This document shows, in pieces, positions 43,922 to 51,907 of a DNA stretch of 64,000 nucleotides. Numbering within the stretch: position 1 is the first letter of the stretch; each line of letters begins with the position of its first letter. Under the pieces are notes generated by a model. It was not told where the DNA came from. It did no database searches and saw nothing but the letters and a program-made list of their open reading frames with translations. Source of the stretch: Candidatus Bipolaricaulota bacterium (GTDB taxonomy: Bacteria > Bipolaricaulota > Bipolaricaulia > UBA7950 > UBA9294). The stretch is taken from assembly GCA_028278555.1 (NCBI GenBank), contig JANQEA010000035.1, forward strand, positions 88,089-152,088, in the 5' to 3' direction. The translations under genes were made by a program, and so were the position numbers.

Positions 43922-45748
43922 ATGCGCAGTCTCCTCTGGCTGCTTCCGGCATTGATCCTCGGCCTGGCCCTCTTCGGCGGACAGGCGGCTAGCGACAACT
44001 CCACATCACCCGCACCAGCGTGGGCTCCCCCCGCCTTCAGCGACATCGAGGCTGAGCTCGCCGGCCTTGAGTTCGATGCGTTCATCGAGACCTCATATCG
44101 TCTGCATCGCTTGCGTTTTCCGCAATCGATCACGCACCTGGGGCTCGCCGACGCCTTCGGCGCCCGCAACGACCGACTCGACGACTACTCGTCGGAGTAC
44201 GTGGCGGAGACGCATCGAATCGAGCGGTTCATCCTCGACCGCCTTCGTGCGTTCGACCGAGATGCCCTCTCCAAAGAGCAGCGGCTCACCTACGATGTCG
44301 CCGAGTGGATCTGGGATGACACGGTTCGCGGACAGGCGTTCGCCGACCTCGACTATCTCGTCACGCACTTCTACATCACGAGCCGCGACTGGGCGGTGTA
44401 CGACCTGTTGGTCAAGGTCCATCCCCTGGGCAACATCGCGGATGCCGAGGACTACGTGGCTCGACTGGCGGAGATCGGCCGGCAGTTCGACCAGCTGATC
44501 GAAGGGATGGATGCCCGCGCCGATCGAGGAATCGTCGCGCCGAGAGTCGTCCTGAATCAGGCGATCTCGTCGATCTCTGGGCTCGTCAACGCCCCGGCGC
44601 TCTACCACCCGTTCTACGCCCGTCTGCGCGACCGGCTTCCGGGCATTCCCGGGGTGACAAGCGATCGGCACAACGAACTCCTCGCCGAGGCGGAGACCCA
44701 TCTCGAAGAGACCGTCCTTCCGGCCTACCGGAAGCTCTACAACAAGCTCATCGCTCTCCGAGAGATCGCACCTGACACTCTCGGATACGGAGATCAGCCG
44801 AACGGAGACGCCTACTACGATTACGCGCTCCGCCATCAGAACCAGACCGAGTTGACGGCGACGGAGATCCACGAGATCGGACTGCAGCAGGTCGCCCGAC
44901 TCCAGGAGGAGATCGGAGCGGCCGCCGCCGCACTCGGGTACGACGAGGGAACGCCGATCCCGGCGATCTACCGCCGGGTATCGCGCGAAGGCGGATCGTT
45001 CTCCGGAGCGGCAATCGTTGCCGAGTACGAACGACTTCTCGCCGACGCAAGAGAAAGGGCAAGCGACGTCTTCGAGAGATTCCCGTCGATCCCGGTCGAG
45101 ATCATCGGCGACGACTTCGGAGGCTACTACCGCCCTGCCCCGACCGACGGCTCCAGGCCGGCTCAGTTCGTCGCGCCGAACAGCGGATCGCAGCCTCGCT
45201 ATCCGATGCCGACGCTCACCTATCACGAGACGATCCCCGGCCATCACATGCAGATCGCCACGGCGGGAGAGCTCGGCCTCCCGCTCCTTCGGACGACCGC
45301 AGAGCTCCTCGGATACGTCGAAGGATGGGCGCTCTACTCGGAGCGACTCGCCTGGGAACTCGGATGGTACGCCGACGATCCCTACGGGGACCTCGGACGG
45401 CTTTCGGACGAGATGATGCGAGCGACCCGACTCGTCGTCGATACCGGGATTCACGTGATGGGATGGTCGTTCGACGAAGCAGTCGACTACTTCGTCGAGA
45501 ACACCGGCCGGCCGCGAGCGTTCGCTCAAGGGCAGATCCTCCGCTACGCCGTCTGGCCGGGGCAGTCAACGTCCTACATGATTGGCTTCCTGGCAATGCT
45601 CGACCTGCGAGAACGAGTCCGCGACGCCTTGGGCGAGGAGTTCGACCTCGCAGCGTACCACACGATGATCCTCGAGAATGGGAGCCTTCCGTTGGCGGTT
45701 CTCGAACAGATCGTCGACCGATTCATCGAGGAGGCGACAGGCGACTAG
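43922..45748 (+). CDS. Exported DUF885 family protein (peptidase-like), copy 2
   Basis: A 608-residue protein with a signal peptide (LLWLLPALILGLALFGGQA) and the DUF885 body, including the motif YHETIPGHHMQIATAGEL (about residues 436-453) and EGWALYSERLAWELGWY. It is paralogous to the gene at 840-2720 (shared motif, length and the VDTGIHxxGW region). Putative exported metallopeptidase. The ATG at 43922 has AAGGAG eight bases upstream; the open frame continuing 5' overlaps the PCMT gene and is not used. It converges on the RIO kinase with seven bases between. Confidence 0.9.
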   Translation: MRSLLWLLPALILGLALFGGQAASDNSTSPAPAWAPPAFSDIEAELAGLEFDAFIETSYRLHRLRFPQSITHLGLADAFGARNDRLDDYSSEYVAETHRIERFILDRLRAFDRDALSKEQRLTYDVAEWIWDDTVRGQAFADLDYLVTHFYITSRDWAVYDLLVKVHPLGNIADAEDYVARLAEIGRQFDQLIEGMDARADRGIVAPRVVLNQAISSISGLVNAPALYHPFYARLRDRLPGIPGVTSDRHNELLAEAETHLEETVLPAYRKLYNKLIALREIAPDTLGYGDQPNGDAYYDYALRHQNQTELTATEIHEIGLQQVARLQEEIGAAAAALGYDEGTPIPAIYRRVSREGGSFSGAAIVAEYERLLADARERASDVFERFPSIPVEIIGDDFGGYYRPAPTDGSRPAQFVAPNSGSQPRYPMPTLTYHETIPGHHMQIATAGELGLPLLRTTAELLGYVEGWALYSERLAWELGWYADDPYGDLGRLSDEMMRATRLVVDTGIHVMGWSFDEAVDYFVENTGRPRAFAQGQILRYAVWPGQSTSYMIGFLAMLDLRERVRDALGEEFDLAAYHTMILENGSLPLAVLEQIVDRFIEEATGD

Positions 45749-45755
45749 CCGCCGT

Positions 45756-46580
45756 CTACCGGAGCGGGTCGACGTGCTCCCTCCAGATCGCGAGCGAATG
45801 CTCGATCGGATCGACGCCGTCGACCCCGTGTTCTTCGAAGAAGCCGTTCAGATTGCGTAGATCGCGGATGAGCAGGTCGAACGCGTCGTCGTTGTATCGC
45901 GGGTCGACAGCCTGCGGGAAGTCGATCACCACCGCCCGCCCGTTCCAGTAGAGCAGGTTGAATGCGGAGAGGTCGGCGTGGACCCGATGGTGCTTCAGAA
46001 AGAGGTCGACGTTGCGGAGGACCTGGTCGTAGAGCTGGCCCGCCTCGTCCTCCTCGAGGACGACGTTGGTCAGCATCGGCGCCGGATCCTCCGCATCGCC
46101 GAGGTACTCCATCAACACGACCGGGCCGACCCGTTCGATCGGCTCGGGGACGTCCGCGCCAACGTCGTGGAGGATCCGAAGCGTCCGTTCCTCATGGGCG
46201 ATCCAGGCGCTGAACTTGTGCAGACGCCCGCGGCGTGTCTTCTTCCCGAGCGCTTTCAGGACCCGTGCGTCGGGGCGCGAGCCACGCTCCCGGCCCTGCT
46301 GGTAGACCGCATCGCGCTTGAAGCTCCGCGTCTCGAACGGGCGGTAGACCTTCGCCGCAACGAGCTCACGCTCGAGCGTCGGATGCGCAGCACAGCAGTA
46401 GACAACCGCCTCCTTCCCGGTTTTGATCGGGCGGAGAACCTCGGTGATCAGGTGTTGTTCGATCAGCGGGTCGAGATGTGCGAGGAGGGCCTCCTCGACG
46501 GTACGGTCCTCGTCTTCCTTCGGCGTGGCGCCCCGATACCTCTCCTCGAGCGGATCGATCTCTTCCAGGCGCCGATCCAT
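45756..46580 (-). CDS. RIO1-like serine protein kinase
   Basis: A 274-residue RIO-family kinase: the flexible P-loop region PIKTGKEAVVYCC, ERELVAAKVYRPFETRSFKR, VVLMEYLGD at the hinge, the catalytic HADLSAFNLLYW and the metal-binding VIDFPQAVDPRYN. RIO kinases are universal in archaea and eukaryotes (ribosome maturation); the bacterial relatives are poorly characterised. It starts four bases after the stop of the upstream aldo/keto reductase gene and has no good Shine-Dalgarno, which suggests coupled translation. Confidence 0.92.
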   Translation of the reverse strand: MDRRLEEIDPLEERYRGATPKEDEDRTVEEALLAHLDPLIEQHLITEVLRPIKTGKEAVVYCCAAHPTLERELVAAKVYRPFETRSFKRDAVYQQGRERGSRPDARVLKALGKKTRRGRLHKFSAWIAHEERTLRILHDVGADVPEPIERVGPVVLMEYLGDAEDPAPMLTNVVLEEDEAGQLYDQVLRNVDLFLKHHRVHADLSAFNLLYWNGRAVVIDFPQAVDPRYNDDAFDLLIRDLRNLNGFFEEHGVDGVDPIEHSLAIWREHVDPLR

Positions 46581-46584
46581 CGAA

Positions 46585-47733
46585 CTAGGAGGCCCCGGTC
46601 TTCGTGAGGAAGGCGTGCGCCTTCTTCAGCCAATCGATGATCTCGATCTGCTGCGGGCAGACCGACTCGCACCGACCGCACTCGACGCAGTTGTCGGCCC
46701 TCGCCCCGGCATCCATGAACTGGTTGTACGACATTCGATAGCGGGCGTGGTCGCCGTACATCATCGCGCTGTTGTAGTTCGCGAAGACGCGAGGGATGGC
46801 GACGCCGCTCGGGCAGGGCTGGCAGTACTTGCAATCGGTGCACGGGATCGGCGAGAGCGCACGGTAGGCGTCGCGAACGCGATCGACCAACGCGAGATCC
46901 GCTTTGCTCAACGTGCCGACGCCCGACGACGACGCGCTCGCCAGGTTCTCCTCGACCTGCTCCATCGTCGACATGCCGGACAGGCAGAGCGACACCTCCG
47001 GCTGATTCCAGAGCCACTGCAGCGCCCAATCGGCCTGCGAACGCTCCGTCGCAGCGCTCGCCCACAACGCCGCGACCGCCTCCGGTGCTTCTTGCGTCAG
47101 CGAACCGCCGCGGAGCGGCTCCATGATCACCACGGCGAGTCCCTTCGCCGCTGCGTACTGCAGGCCTTCCCGTCCGGCCTGAAAGTCGACGTCCATGTAG
47201 TTGTACATGATCTGGCAGAACGTCCAGTCGTACGCGTCGACGATCTCCTTGAACAGAGAGAGGTCATCGTGGAACGAAAAGCCGAGATGACCGATCCGAC
47301 CGTCAGCGATCGCCTTCTCCGCCCAGTCGAAGACGCGCAGATCACGTAGGTTCGGCCAGTACGTCTTGTTCAACGCATGCAGTAAGTAGAAGTCAACGCG
47401 GTCCGTCTGAAGGCGCTCGAGCTGGATCGCCAGGTGCTTGTCGAAGTCTCCCTCTTCCTTGATCAGCCAAGACGGCATCTTCGTCGCGAGCTTGACCTTG
47501 TCCCGATATCCGTCCTTCAGACAACGCCCGACGAGCGGCTCGCTCTGCTCGCGGTGATACGGCCACGCCGTGTCAACGTAGTTCACGCCGCTATCGATCG
47601 CGGCACGGATCATCCGAGTCGCTTCGGGTTCGTCGATGTTCGCCGAATTGCCATCGGTCGTCGGAAGGCGCATCGCGCCGAAGCCGAGGGCCGACGGCCG
47701 CCAATCGAGCGTTCCGAACCTGCGATACTGCAC
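46585..47733 (-). CDS. Aldo/keto reductase with C-terminal ferredoxin domain, copy A
   Basis: A 382-residue protein. An AKR barrel (residues 1-~280; GFGAMRLPT, AIDSGVNYVDTAWPYH with the catalytic Tyr, DFYLLHALNK) is joined to a C-terminal region with two Cys clusters (CTDCKYCQPCP and CVECGRCESVCPQ), a typical 2[4Fe-4S] arrangement. Such enzymes are redox proteins of anaerobes whose substrates are mostly unknown. The GTG start has GGAGG at good spacing. It lies 71 bases downstream of a close paralogue, and the RIO kinase follows by four bases. Confidence 0.92.
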   Translation of the reverse strand: MQYRRFGTLDWRPSALGFGAMRLPTTDGNSANIDEPEATRMIRAAIDSGVNYVDTAWPYHREQSEPLVGRCLKDGYRDKVKLATKMPSWLIKEEGDFDKHLAIQLERLQTDRVDFYLLHALNKTYWPNLRDLRVFDWAEKAIADGRIGHLGFSFHDDLSLFKEIVDAYDWTFCQIMYNYMDVDFQAGREGLQYAAAKGLAVVIMEPLRGGSLTQEAPEAVAALWASAATERSQADWALQWLWNQPEVSLCLSGMSTMEQVEENLASASSSGVGTLSKADLALVDRVRDAYRALSPIPCTDCKYCQPCPSGVAIPRVFANYNSAMMYGDHARYRMSYNQFMDAGARADNCVECGRCESVCPQQIEIIDWLKKAHAFLTKTGAS

Positions 47734-47804
47734 GGTGCCTCCTTGCTGTATTCATCCGAAGCCGCCGAAGCGGCGCGCTCATTCTATCCGATGCGACGAA
47801 CCGG

Positions 47805-48986
47805 CTAGGCAGATTCCGAATCGAGCCCGAAGAACGACGTGACCCGTTTCAGCCATTCGATAATCGGGATCTGCTGCGGACAGGCCTCTTCGCACGTGCC
47901 GCAGGCAACGCATCGCTCGGCGCCCGTCCCTCTCGCCAAGTAGTCCATGAAGGCGGTGAAGCCCCTACCCGATTCGCCGTAAATCGTCTTCTCGTTGTAG
48001 GCGGAGAAGGCGAGTGGGATGTCCACCCCCTGCGGACACGGCTGACAGTATTTGCAGTCGGTGCAGGGGATCGGGTTGAGCGCCATGAATGCGTCTCGCG
48101 CCCGGTTGTAGACCGCGAGGTCTGCGTCCGAGAGCGATCCGATCGACGAGCGGTCGGCACTCGCGAGATTCTCCTCGAGCTGGTCCATCGACGACATCCC
48201 TGAGAGGACAATCGAGACCTCCGGGCGGTTCCAGAGCCACTGGAACGATCGATCGGCCGGGGTTCGCTGATCCCCCGCCTCCGTCCAGATCGCCCCGACC
48301 GAAGGCGGCGGCGTCCGGGCGAGCTGTCCTCCGCGAAGCGGCTCCATGATCGAGATGGCCAGACCGCGCGTAGCGGCATACTCGAGTCCGCGGACACCGG
48401 CCTGGAACTCGACGTCCATGTAGTTGAGGAGGATCTGACAGAAGGTCCAGTCGTAGGCATCGACGATCTCCTCGAACAGCGCAACCTCGTCGTGGAATGA
48501 GAAGCCGAGATGGCGGATTCGGCCGTCGGCGATCGTCCGCTCGGCCCAGTCGAAGATGCCCATCCCCTGGAACTGCTCCCACCTGCTCCGACTCAAGCCA
48601 TGCAGCAGATAGAAGTCGATGTGGTCCGTCTGCAAGCGCTCGAGCTGACCGTCGAGGAATGGATCGAGATCCTCCGCCGCCTGGATCCACCGGGGGGACA
48701 ACGAGAGCTTGGTCGCAAGCTTGACGCGCTCTCGATAGCCATCGAGCAGCGCCTTGCCGACCGCGACTTCGCTCTGTCCTCCGTGATACGGTCGCGCGGT
48801 GTCGACGTAGTTGATCCCTCCTTCGATCGCCGCTCGGATCAGCTCGATGGCTCGAGGCTCGTCGATGTCGGTCATCTGATGTGTGCTGATTCCGTTGCGC
48901 CGCTCGCTGACCGTCGGCAAGCGCATCGCGCCGAATCCGAGAGCCGAAGGCCGCCAGTCGAGTCGTCCGAAGGTGCGATACTCCAT
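47805..48986 (-). CDS. Aldo/keto reductase with C-terminal ferredoxin domain, copy B
   Basis: A 393-residue paralogue of the downstream gene. It has the same N-terminus (RRF/RTFGRLDWRPSALGFGAMRLPT) and the same AKR catalytic region (GGINYVDTARPYHGGQSE). The same two Cys clusters follow (CTDCKYCQPCPQG, CVACGTCEEACPQ). A ten-residue insertion (SERRNGISTHQM) follows the first glycine motif. It is a tandem duplication, now well diverged, in one likely operon with copy A and the RIO kinase. GGGAGG precedes the ATG. Confidence 0.92.
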   Translation of the reverse strand: MEYRTFGRLDWRPSALGFGAMRLPTVSERRNGISTHQMTDIDEPRAIELIRAAIEGGINYVDTARPYHGGQSEVAVGKALLDGYRERVKLATKLSLSPRWIQAAEDLDPFLDGQLERLQTDHIDFYLLHGLSRSRWEQFQGMGIFDWAERTIADGRIRHLGFSFHDEVALFEEIVDAYDWTFCQILLNYMDVEFQAGVRGLEYAATRGLAISIMEPLRGGQLARTPPPSVGAIWTEAGDQRTPADRSFQWLWNRPEVSIVLSGMSSMDQLEENLASADRSSIGSLSDADLAVYNRARDAFMALNPIPCTDCKYCQPCPQGVDIPLAFSAYNEKTIYGESGRGFTAFMDYLARGTGAERCVACGTCEEACPQQIPIIEWLKRVTSFFGLDSESA

Positions 48987-49119
48987 CTGTCCTCCCTTCC
49001 GTGCTAAGCAAACGAGATATCGTGCAAAACGATGATGTGCGCTAGAGGTGACTTCTCGGTCTGACGGAAGACAGAGTATATCCCGAATCAGGATGGCGCG
49101 TGGACGTGGAGTGGAGCGT

Positions 49120-49145
49120 GAAGGCCGAGGGAAACCTCGGCCTTC
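49120..49145. terminator. Hairpin terminator downstream of trmO
   Basis: GAAGGCCGAGG-GAAA-CCTCGGCCTTC: an 11-bp perfect stem closed by a GAAA tetraloop, 24 bases past the trmO stop on the minus strand. No clear U-tract. Confidence 0.6.
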
Positions 49146-49169
49146 AGCGCGGCGTCGATCAGATTGCGT

Positions 49170-49652
49170 CTAGAAGTTGAATTCCGAACTCCAGTCGAAC
49201 ATCGCGGAATCTTCATTCCACTCTGGCCAGTGCGCGCGCCACGAAGGCGTTCGGATGTTGCGGATCCGATCGAGCGACGGCTCGTACGGTTTGAGGTCGA
49301 GGATCGGTGTGCCGTTCTCGGCGTCGATGTATGGAACCTCGATGGCTCCCTCTGCCATGTCGAGGCGCATGATCGGCACCGGAGTGATGCCGATCGGGTT
49401 TGGCCGTGCAGGCGAGCGCGTCGCGAAGACGCCGAGGCTCTCCGGCCCCTTGGTGTACGGCCGCTCGCATGTGAGGAGGCCGCGCAGTTCATCGGTGTCC
49501 GTCAGGTGGCACCAGAAAAGAACGACGACGTGACCGAACTCGGCCAGCCCCTCAAGGGCTGGCCGGAACGGTTCGTCGATTCGGAGGCACGCGGTGTCTC
49601 CCGAGATCTCGATGCGGCCGATTGGCCGGAGCTGATACCGCGGCTCAGGCAC
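49170..49652 (-). CDS. trmO: TrmO/TsaA-like tRNA N6-threonylcarbamoyladenosine methyltransferase
   Basis: A 160-residue protein with the TsaA-like barrel: YQLRPIGRIEISGDTACLRI, LAEFGHVVVLFWCHLTD, LGVFATRSPARPNPIGIT (the conserved RxPxRPNPIG motif) and VPYIDAENGTPILDLKPY. TrmO methylates t6A37 of tRNA-Thr using SAM. The length equals the single-domain form, without the C-terminal extension of E. coli TrmO. The start is a GTG overlapping the end of the GyrI-like gene. Confidence 0.88.
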   Translation of the reverse strand: MPEPRYQLRPIGRIEISGDTACLRIDEPFRPALEGLAEFGHVVVLFWCHLTDTDELRGLLTCERPYTKGPESLGVFATRSPARPNPIGITPVPIMRLDMAEGAIEVPYIDAENGTPILDLKPYEPSLDRIRNIRTPSWRAHWPEWNEDSAMFDWSSEFNF

Positions 49653-50124
49653 GTTTCACCGGCTCGCAGATGTCGACGATGAACTTCTTCTCCGGGTGTT
49701 GCTCGTGATCGTTCAGGTACAGCTCGTAGCACAGCCGGCTCTCATCCGGTTCGCAACCGTTCTCCGGCATCCACTCGCCGACGAGCTTGTCCCACGCGTC
49801 GCCGAATTCGCTGCCATCGATCTCGACGTGGGCGACGGCGAACAGGCCTCCGGGAATCGTCATCACCTTCACATCACCGTCGGCTTCGGTCCCCTCCGGC
49901 ACGGTGAGGCAGGCGGATGAACGAAGCTCGGATTGGTCAACCTTCGCCGCATCGCAATAGTAGACCGCGAGCGTCTGCGTCGTGGGAAACTGGATCAGTC
50001 CCTTCGGGCCAGCCCATTGAAAGACCTTCTGAAAGGCCCCACCGATCTGATTGTACGGGCCAACGTGTTCCACACAGGCGACGATTCGCTCCGGCAACTC
50101 CTTGACTTCCGCTTCGAACTTCAT
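49645..50124 (-). CDS. GyrI-like small-molecule-binding domain protein
   Basis: A 159-residue stand-alone GyrI-like domain (SOUL/AraC effector-binding fold). It shows RIVACVEHVGPYNQIGGAF, CLTVPEGTEADGDVKVMTIPGGLFAVAHVE and RLCYELYLNDHEQHPEKKFIVDI. It closely resembles the C-terminal half of the AraC-type regulator encoded just upstream, so it probably arose from that gene by partial duplication and may bind the same ligand. AGGAGG precedes the ATG at 50124. Confidence 0.88.
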   Translation of the reverse strand: MKFEAEVKELPERIVACVEHVGPYNQIGGAFQKVFQWAGPKGLIQFPTTQTLAVYYCDAAKVDQSELRSSACLTVPEGTEADGDVKVMTIPGGLFAVAHVEIDGSEFGDAWDKLVGEWMPENGCEPDESRLCYELYLNDHEQHPEKKFIVDICEPVKRA

Positions 50125-50241
50125 CGTGTTCCTCCTATGCTCGATTGGATACCTCACCGTAGCGCTTGCTCGAAGGGATGTCTCCCCGATCCTTGCGGAG
50201 GAGTTGGCGGAGCTTGCGGGAGGGTTTGCAGATCTTGCGCG

Positions 50242-50296
50242 GCTTGCCGGCCTCCGGCCGACAAGCCGGGCGAGAATGTGCGTAGCACATTCTCGC
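50242..50296. repeat. Two adjacent palindromes between AraC-GyrI and GyrI genes
   Basis: Hairpin 1 (50242-50266): GCTTG-C-CGGCC-TCC-GGCCG-A-CAAGC, one mismatch. Hairpin 2 (50270-50296): GCGAGAATGTGC-GTA-GCACATTCTCGC, a perfect 12-bp stem with a GTA triloop. They fill much of the 249-base gap 50125-50373, which has no gene. No U-tract follows on the minus strand. Confidence 0.75.
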
Positions 50297-50373
50297 ACTG
50301 GATGGGCGACCGGGATGGGTGTCCCCGCGCAGGCAAGCGTTCCCGCGTTGATGACGTAAGGAGTCCGGAGAGC

Positions 50374-51288
50374 CTAGAGCGCTCGAATCGGCTCGCAGAT
50401 CTCGACGATGTGCTTCCCCTCAGGATGCTTTTCAGGGTTGTTGAGGTAGAGCTCGTAGCAGAGGCGAGAATCCGGCTGATATCCGGATTCCGGCAGCCAA
50501 TCGGTCATCAGGCGATCCCACGCTTCACCGTACCGAGTCGGATCGAGCTCAACGTAGGCGACGGCGAACAGCCCGCCCGGAACGTTCATCGTGCCGATGT
50601 CGCGCTTCACCTTCGTCCCTTCGGGGACAGTGATGCACGCGTCGGCACGGAGACGATCGATCGGCGTGATGTCCGGATTGTCGTAGTAGATCGCGAGGAC
50701 CTTCGTCTCCCGCTTGAACAATCGTCGTGGACCGGCCCATCGCATCAGACGCCGGAATGCGTTGCCGATTTCGTTGTACCGCCCGACATGTCGGACATAG
50801 GCGACATGCAGCTCGGGGAGGTCGCGAACCTCGACACGGAAGACCATATCGGTCCGCGTCGACGAGAGGTCGGCCGGATTGGTGAACTCCGCGCCTCCCT
50901 CCTCGAGTCTTGCCCGGAAGTGAGCAAGGGAGTCAAGTCCTCCGGCGCGGAACTGTGTCGCCGACATCCCGAACCGCTGGCGAAACTCACGGGCGAACGC
51001 CGAGGGGGAGGAGTAGCCGCAGTTGACGGCAATCCCGGTGATCGTTTCCGTCGGGTTGTGAATCAGTTGCGACGCCGCGCTCTGTGCCCGCACCCGGCGG
51101 ATGAAGTCGTTCAGCGTCTCGCCGACGACCGACTTGAAGACGCGATGGAAGTGATACGGCGAGAAGCTGGCCACCTGGGCCAGCTTCTCAAGCGATAGAT
51201 CGCCAGTCAGATTCTCCCGGACATAGTCGATGACGCGGTTGACCCGCCCGACGTACTCCTGCCGTCTCAGCTCCGCCTGGTCGATCAC
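50374..51288 (-). CDS. AraC family regulator with C-terminal GyrI-like ligand domain
   Basis: A 304-residue Rob/TipA-like regulator. Its N-terminal AraC double HTH (about residues 14-115) includes LSLEKLAQVASFSPYHFHRVFK and IAVNCGYSSPSAFAREFRQRFG. The GyrI-like effector domain (about 145-304) includes LHVAYVRHVGRYNEIGNAF and CITVPEGTKVKRDIGTMNV. It probably binds a hydrophobic drug-like ligand and activates nearby genes. The GTG start has no strong ribosome-binding site. It lies 13 bases after the VOC gene and upstream of the stand-alone GyrI protein and trmO. Confidence 0.92.
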   Translation of the reverse strand: MIDQAELRRQEYVGRVNRVIDYVRENLTGDLSLEKLAQVASFSPYHFHRVFKSVVGETLNDFIRRVRAQSAASQLIHNPTETITGIAVNCGYSSPSAFAREFRQRFGMSATQFRAGGLDSLAHFRARLEEGGAEFTNPADLSSTRTDMVFRVEVRDLPELHVAYVRHVGRYNEIGNAFRRLMRWAGPRRLFKRETKVLAIYYDNPDITPIDRLRADACITVPEGTKVKRDIGTMNVPGGLFAVAYVELDPTRYGEAWDRLMTDWLPESGYQPDSRLCYELYLNNPEKHPEGKHIVEICEPIRAL

Positions 51289-51301
51289 GTTGCGTGGCTG
51301 G

Positions 51302-51667
51302 CTACCCTTTGCTCCATACGCCTAGACGATTGCCAACGTTGTCGAGGAAGAGCGCGTAGTAACCGAACTCATCGGAGATCTTCGTCTTGCCTTGGAGAGT
51401 CTTCCCGCCGGCTTCGGTGATCTTCGCGAGTGTCGCGTCGATGTCGTCGACCTCGATGTGGAGGATCGGTCCCACTTCGGACGGCTTCTCGCCCTCCGGA
51501 TTCGCGTCGAACCCGCCCCCCAGACCCCCTGGGGTCTGGAACATCGCGTAGGTCTCGAATCCGGGGATATCCTGGAACGTCCAACCGAAGATCGTCTCGT
51601 AAAACGATCGTGTCTTCTGGATGTCCGTCGTCGCCAGTTCGATGTGACAGAAACTCCCGTGTGCCAT
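51302..51667 (-). CDS. VOC (glyoxalase/bleomycin-resistance) family protein
   Basis: A 121-residue protein with two beta-alpha-beta-beta-beta repeats typical of the VOC superfamily: CHIELATTDIQKTRSFYETIFGW at the start and ILHIEVDDIDATLAKITEAGG in the second half, ending LFLDNVGNRLGVW. VOC proteins are metal-dependent enzymes or drug-binding proteins. It is first in the minus-strand run VOC, AraC-GyrI, GyrI, TrmO. A TATAAT-like -10 lies 51 bases upstream (minus strand, 51718-51723) but with no clear -35. Confidence 0.9.
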   Translation of the reverse strand: MAHGSFCHIELATTDIQKTRSFYETIFGWTFQDIPGFETYAMFQTPGGLGGGFDANPEGEKPSEVGPILHIEVDDIDATLAKITEAGGKTLQGKTKISDEFGYYALFLDNVGNRLGVWSKG

Positions 51668-51841
51668 CGATACTCCTTTCGCTCATGCGGCGAACTGCCG
51701 AAACTGCAAGTGGTTCCATTATACGACGCCGAGTCAGATCGGAGCCGAGGCTGCAATCCACAGATGCCTCTCATGAGTGCGAATCCTTCACACGGCTGCC
51801 ACGACTCTGAACGTTCCGGCACACAGCCGCTGCGTACGGTT

Positions 51842-51881
51842 CCGCGATTCCTGGCACGGACACCGGCGCCGGGAATCGCGG
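51842..51881 (+). promoter_or_regulatory. Inverted repeat in the leader of the TolC-MacAB operon
   Basis: CCGCGATTCC and GGAATCGCGG form a perfect 10-bp inverted repeat with a 20-base loop, 27 bases before the tolC-like start codon. It could be an RNA leader structure (attenuator) or an operator. No promoter consensus was found near it. Confidence 0.5.
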
Positions 51882-51907
51882 CTGCAGACAGGAGGTGCTG
51901 GACCGGA

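Noticed and set aside
51718..51723. TATAAT on the minus strand as a confident promoter for the VOC gene
   Set aside because: No acceptable -35 at 16-18 bases and no extended -10. Mentioned only as a possibility in the gene entry.
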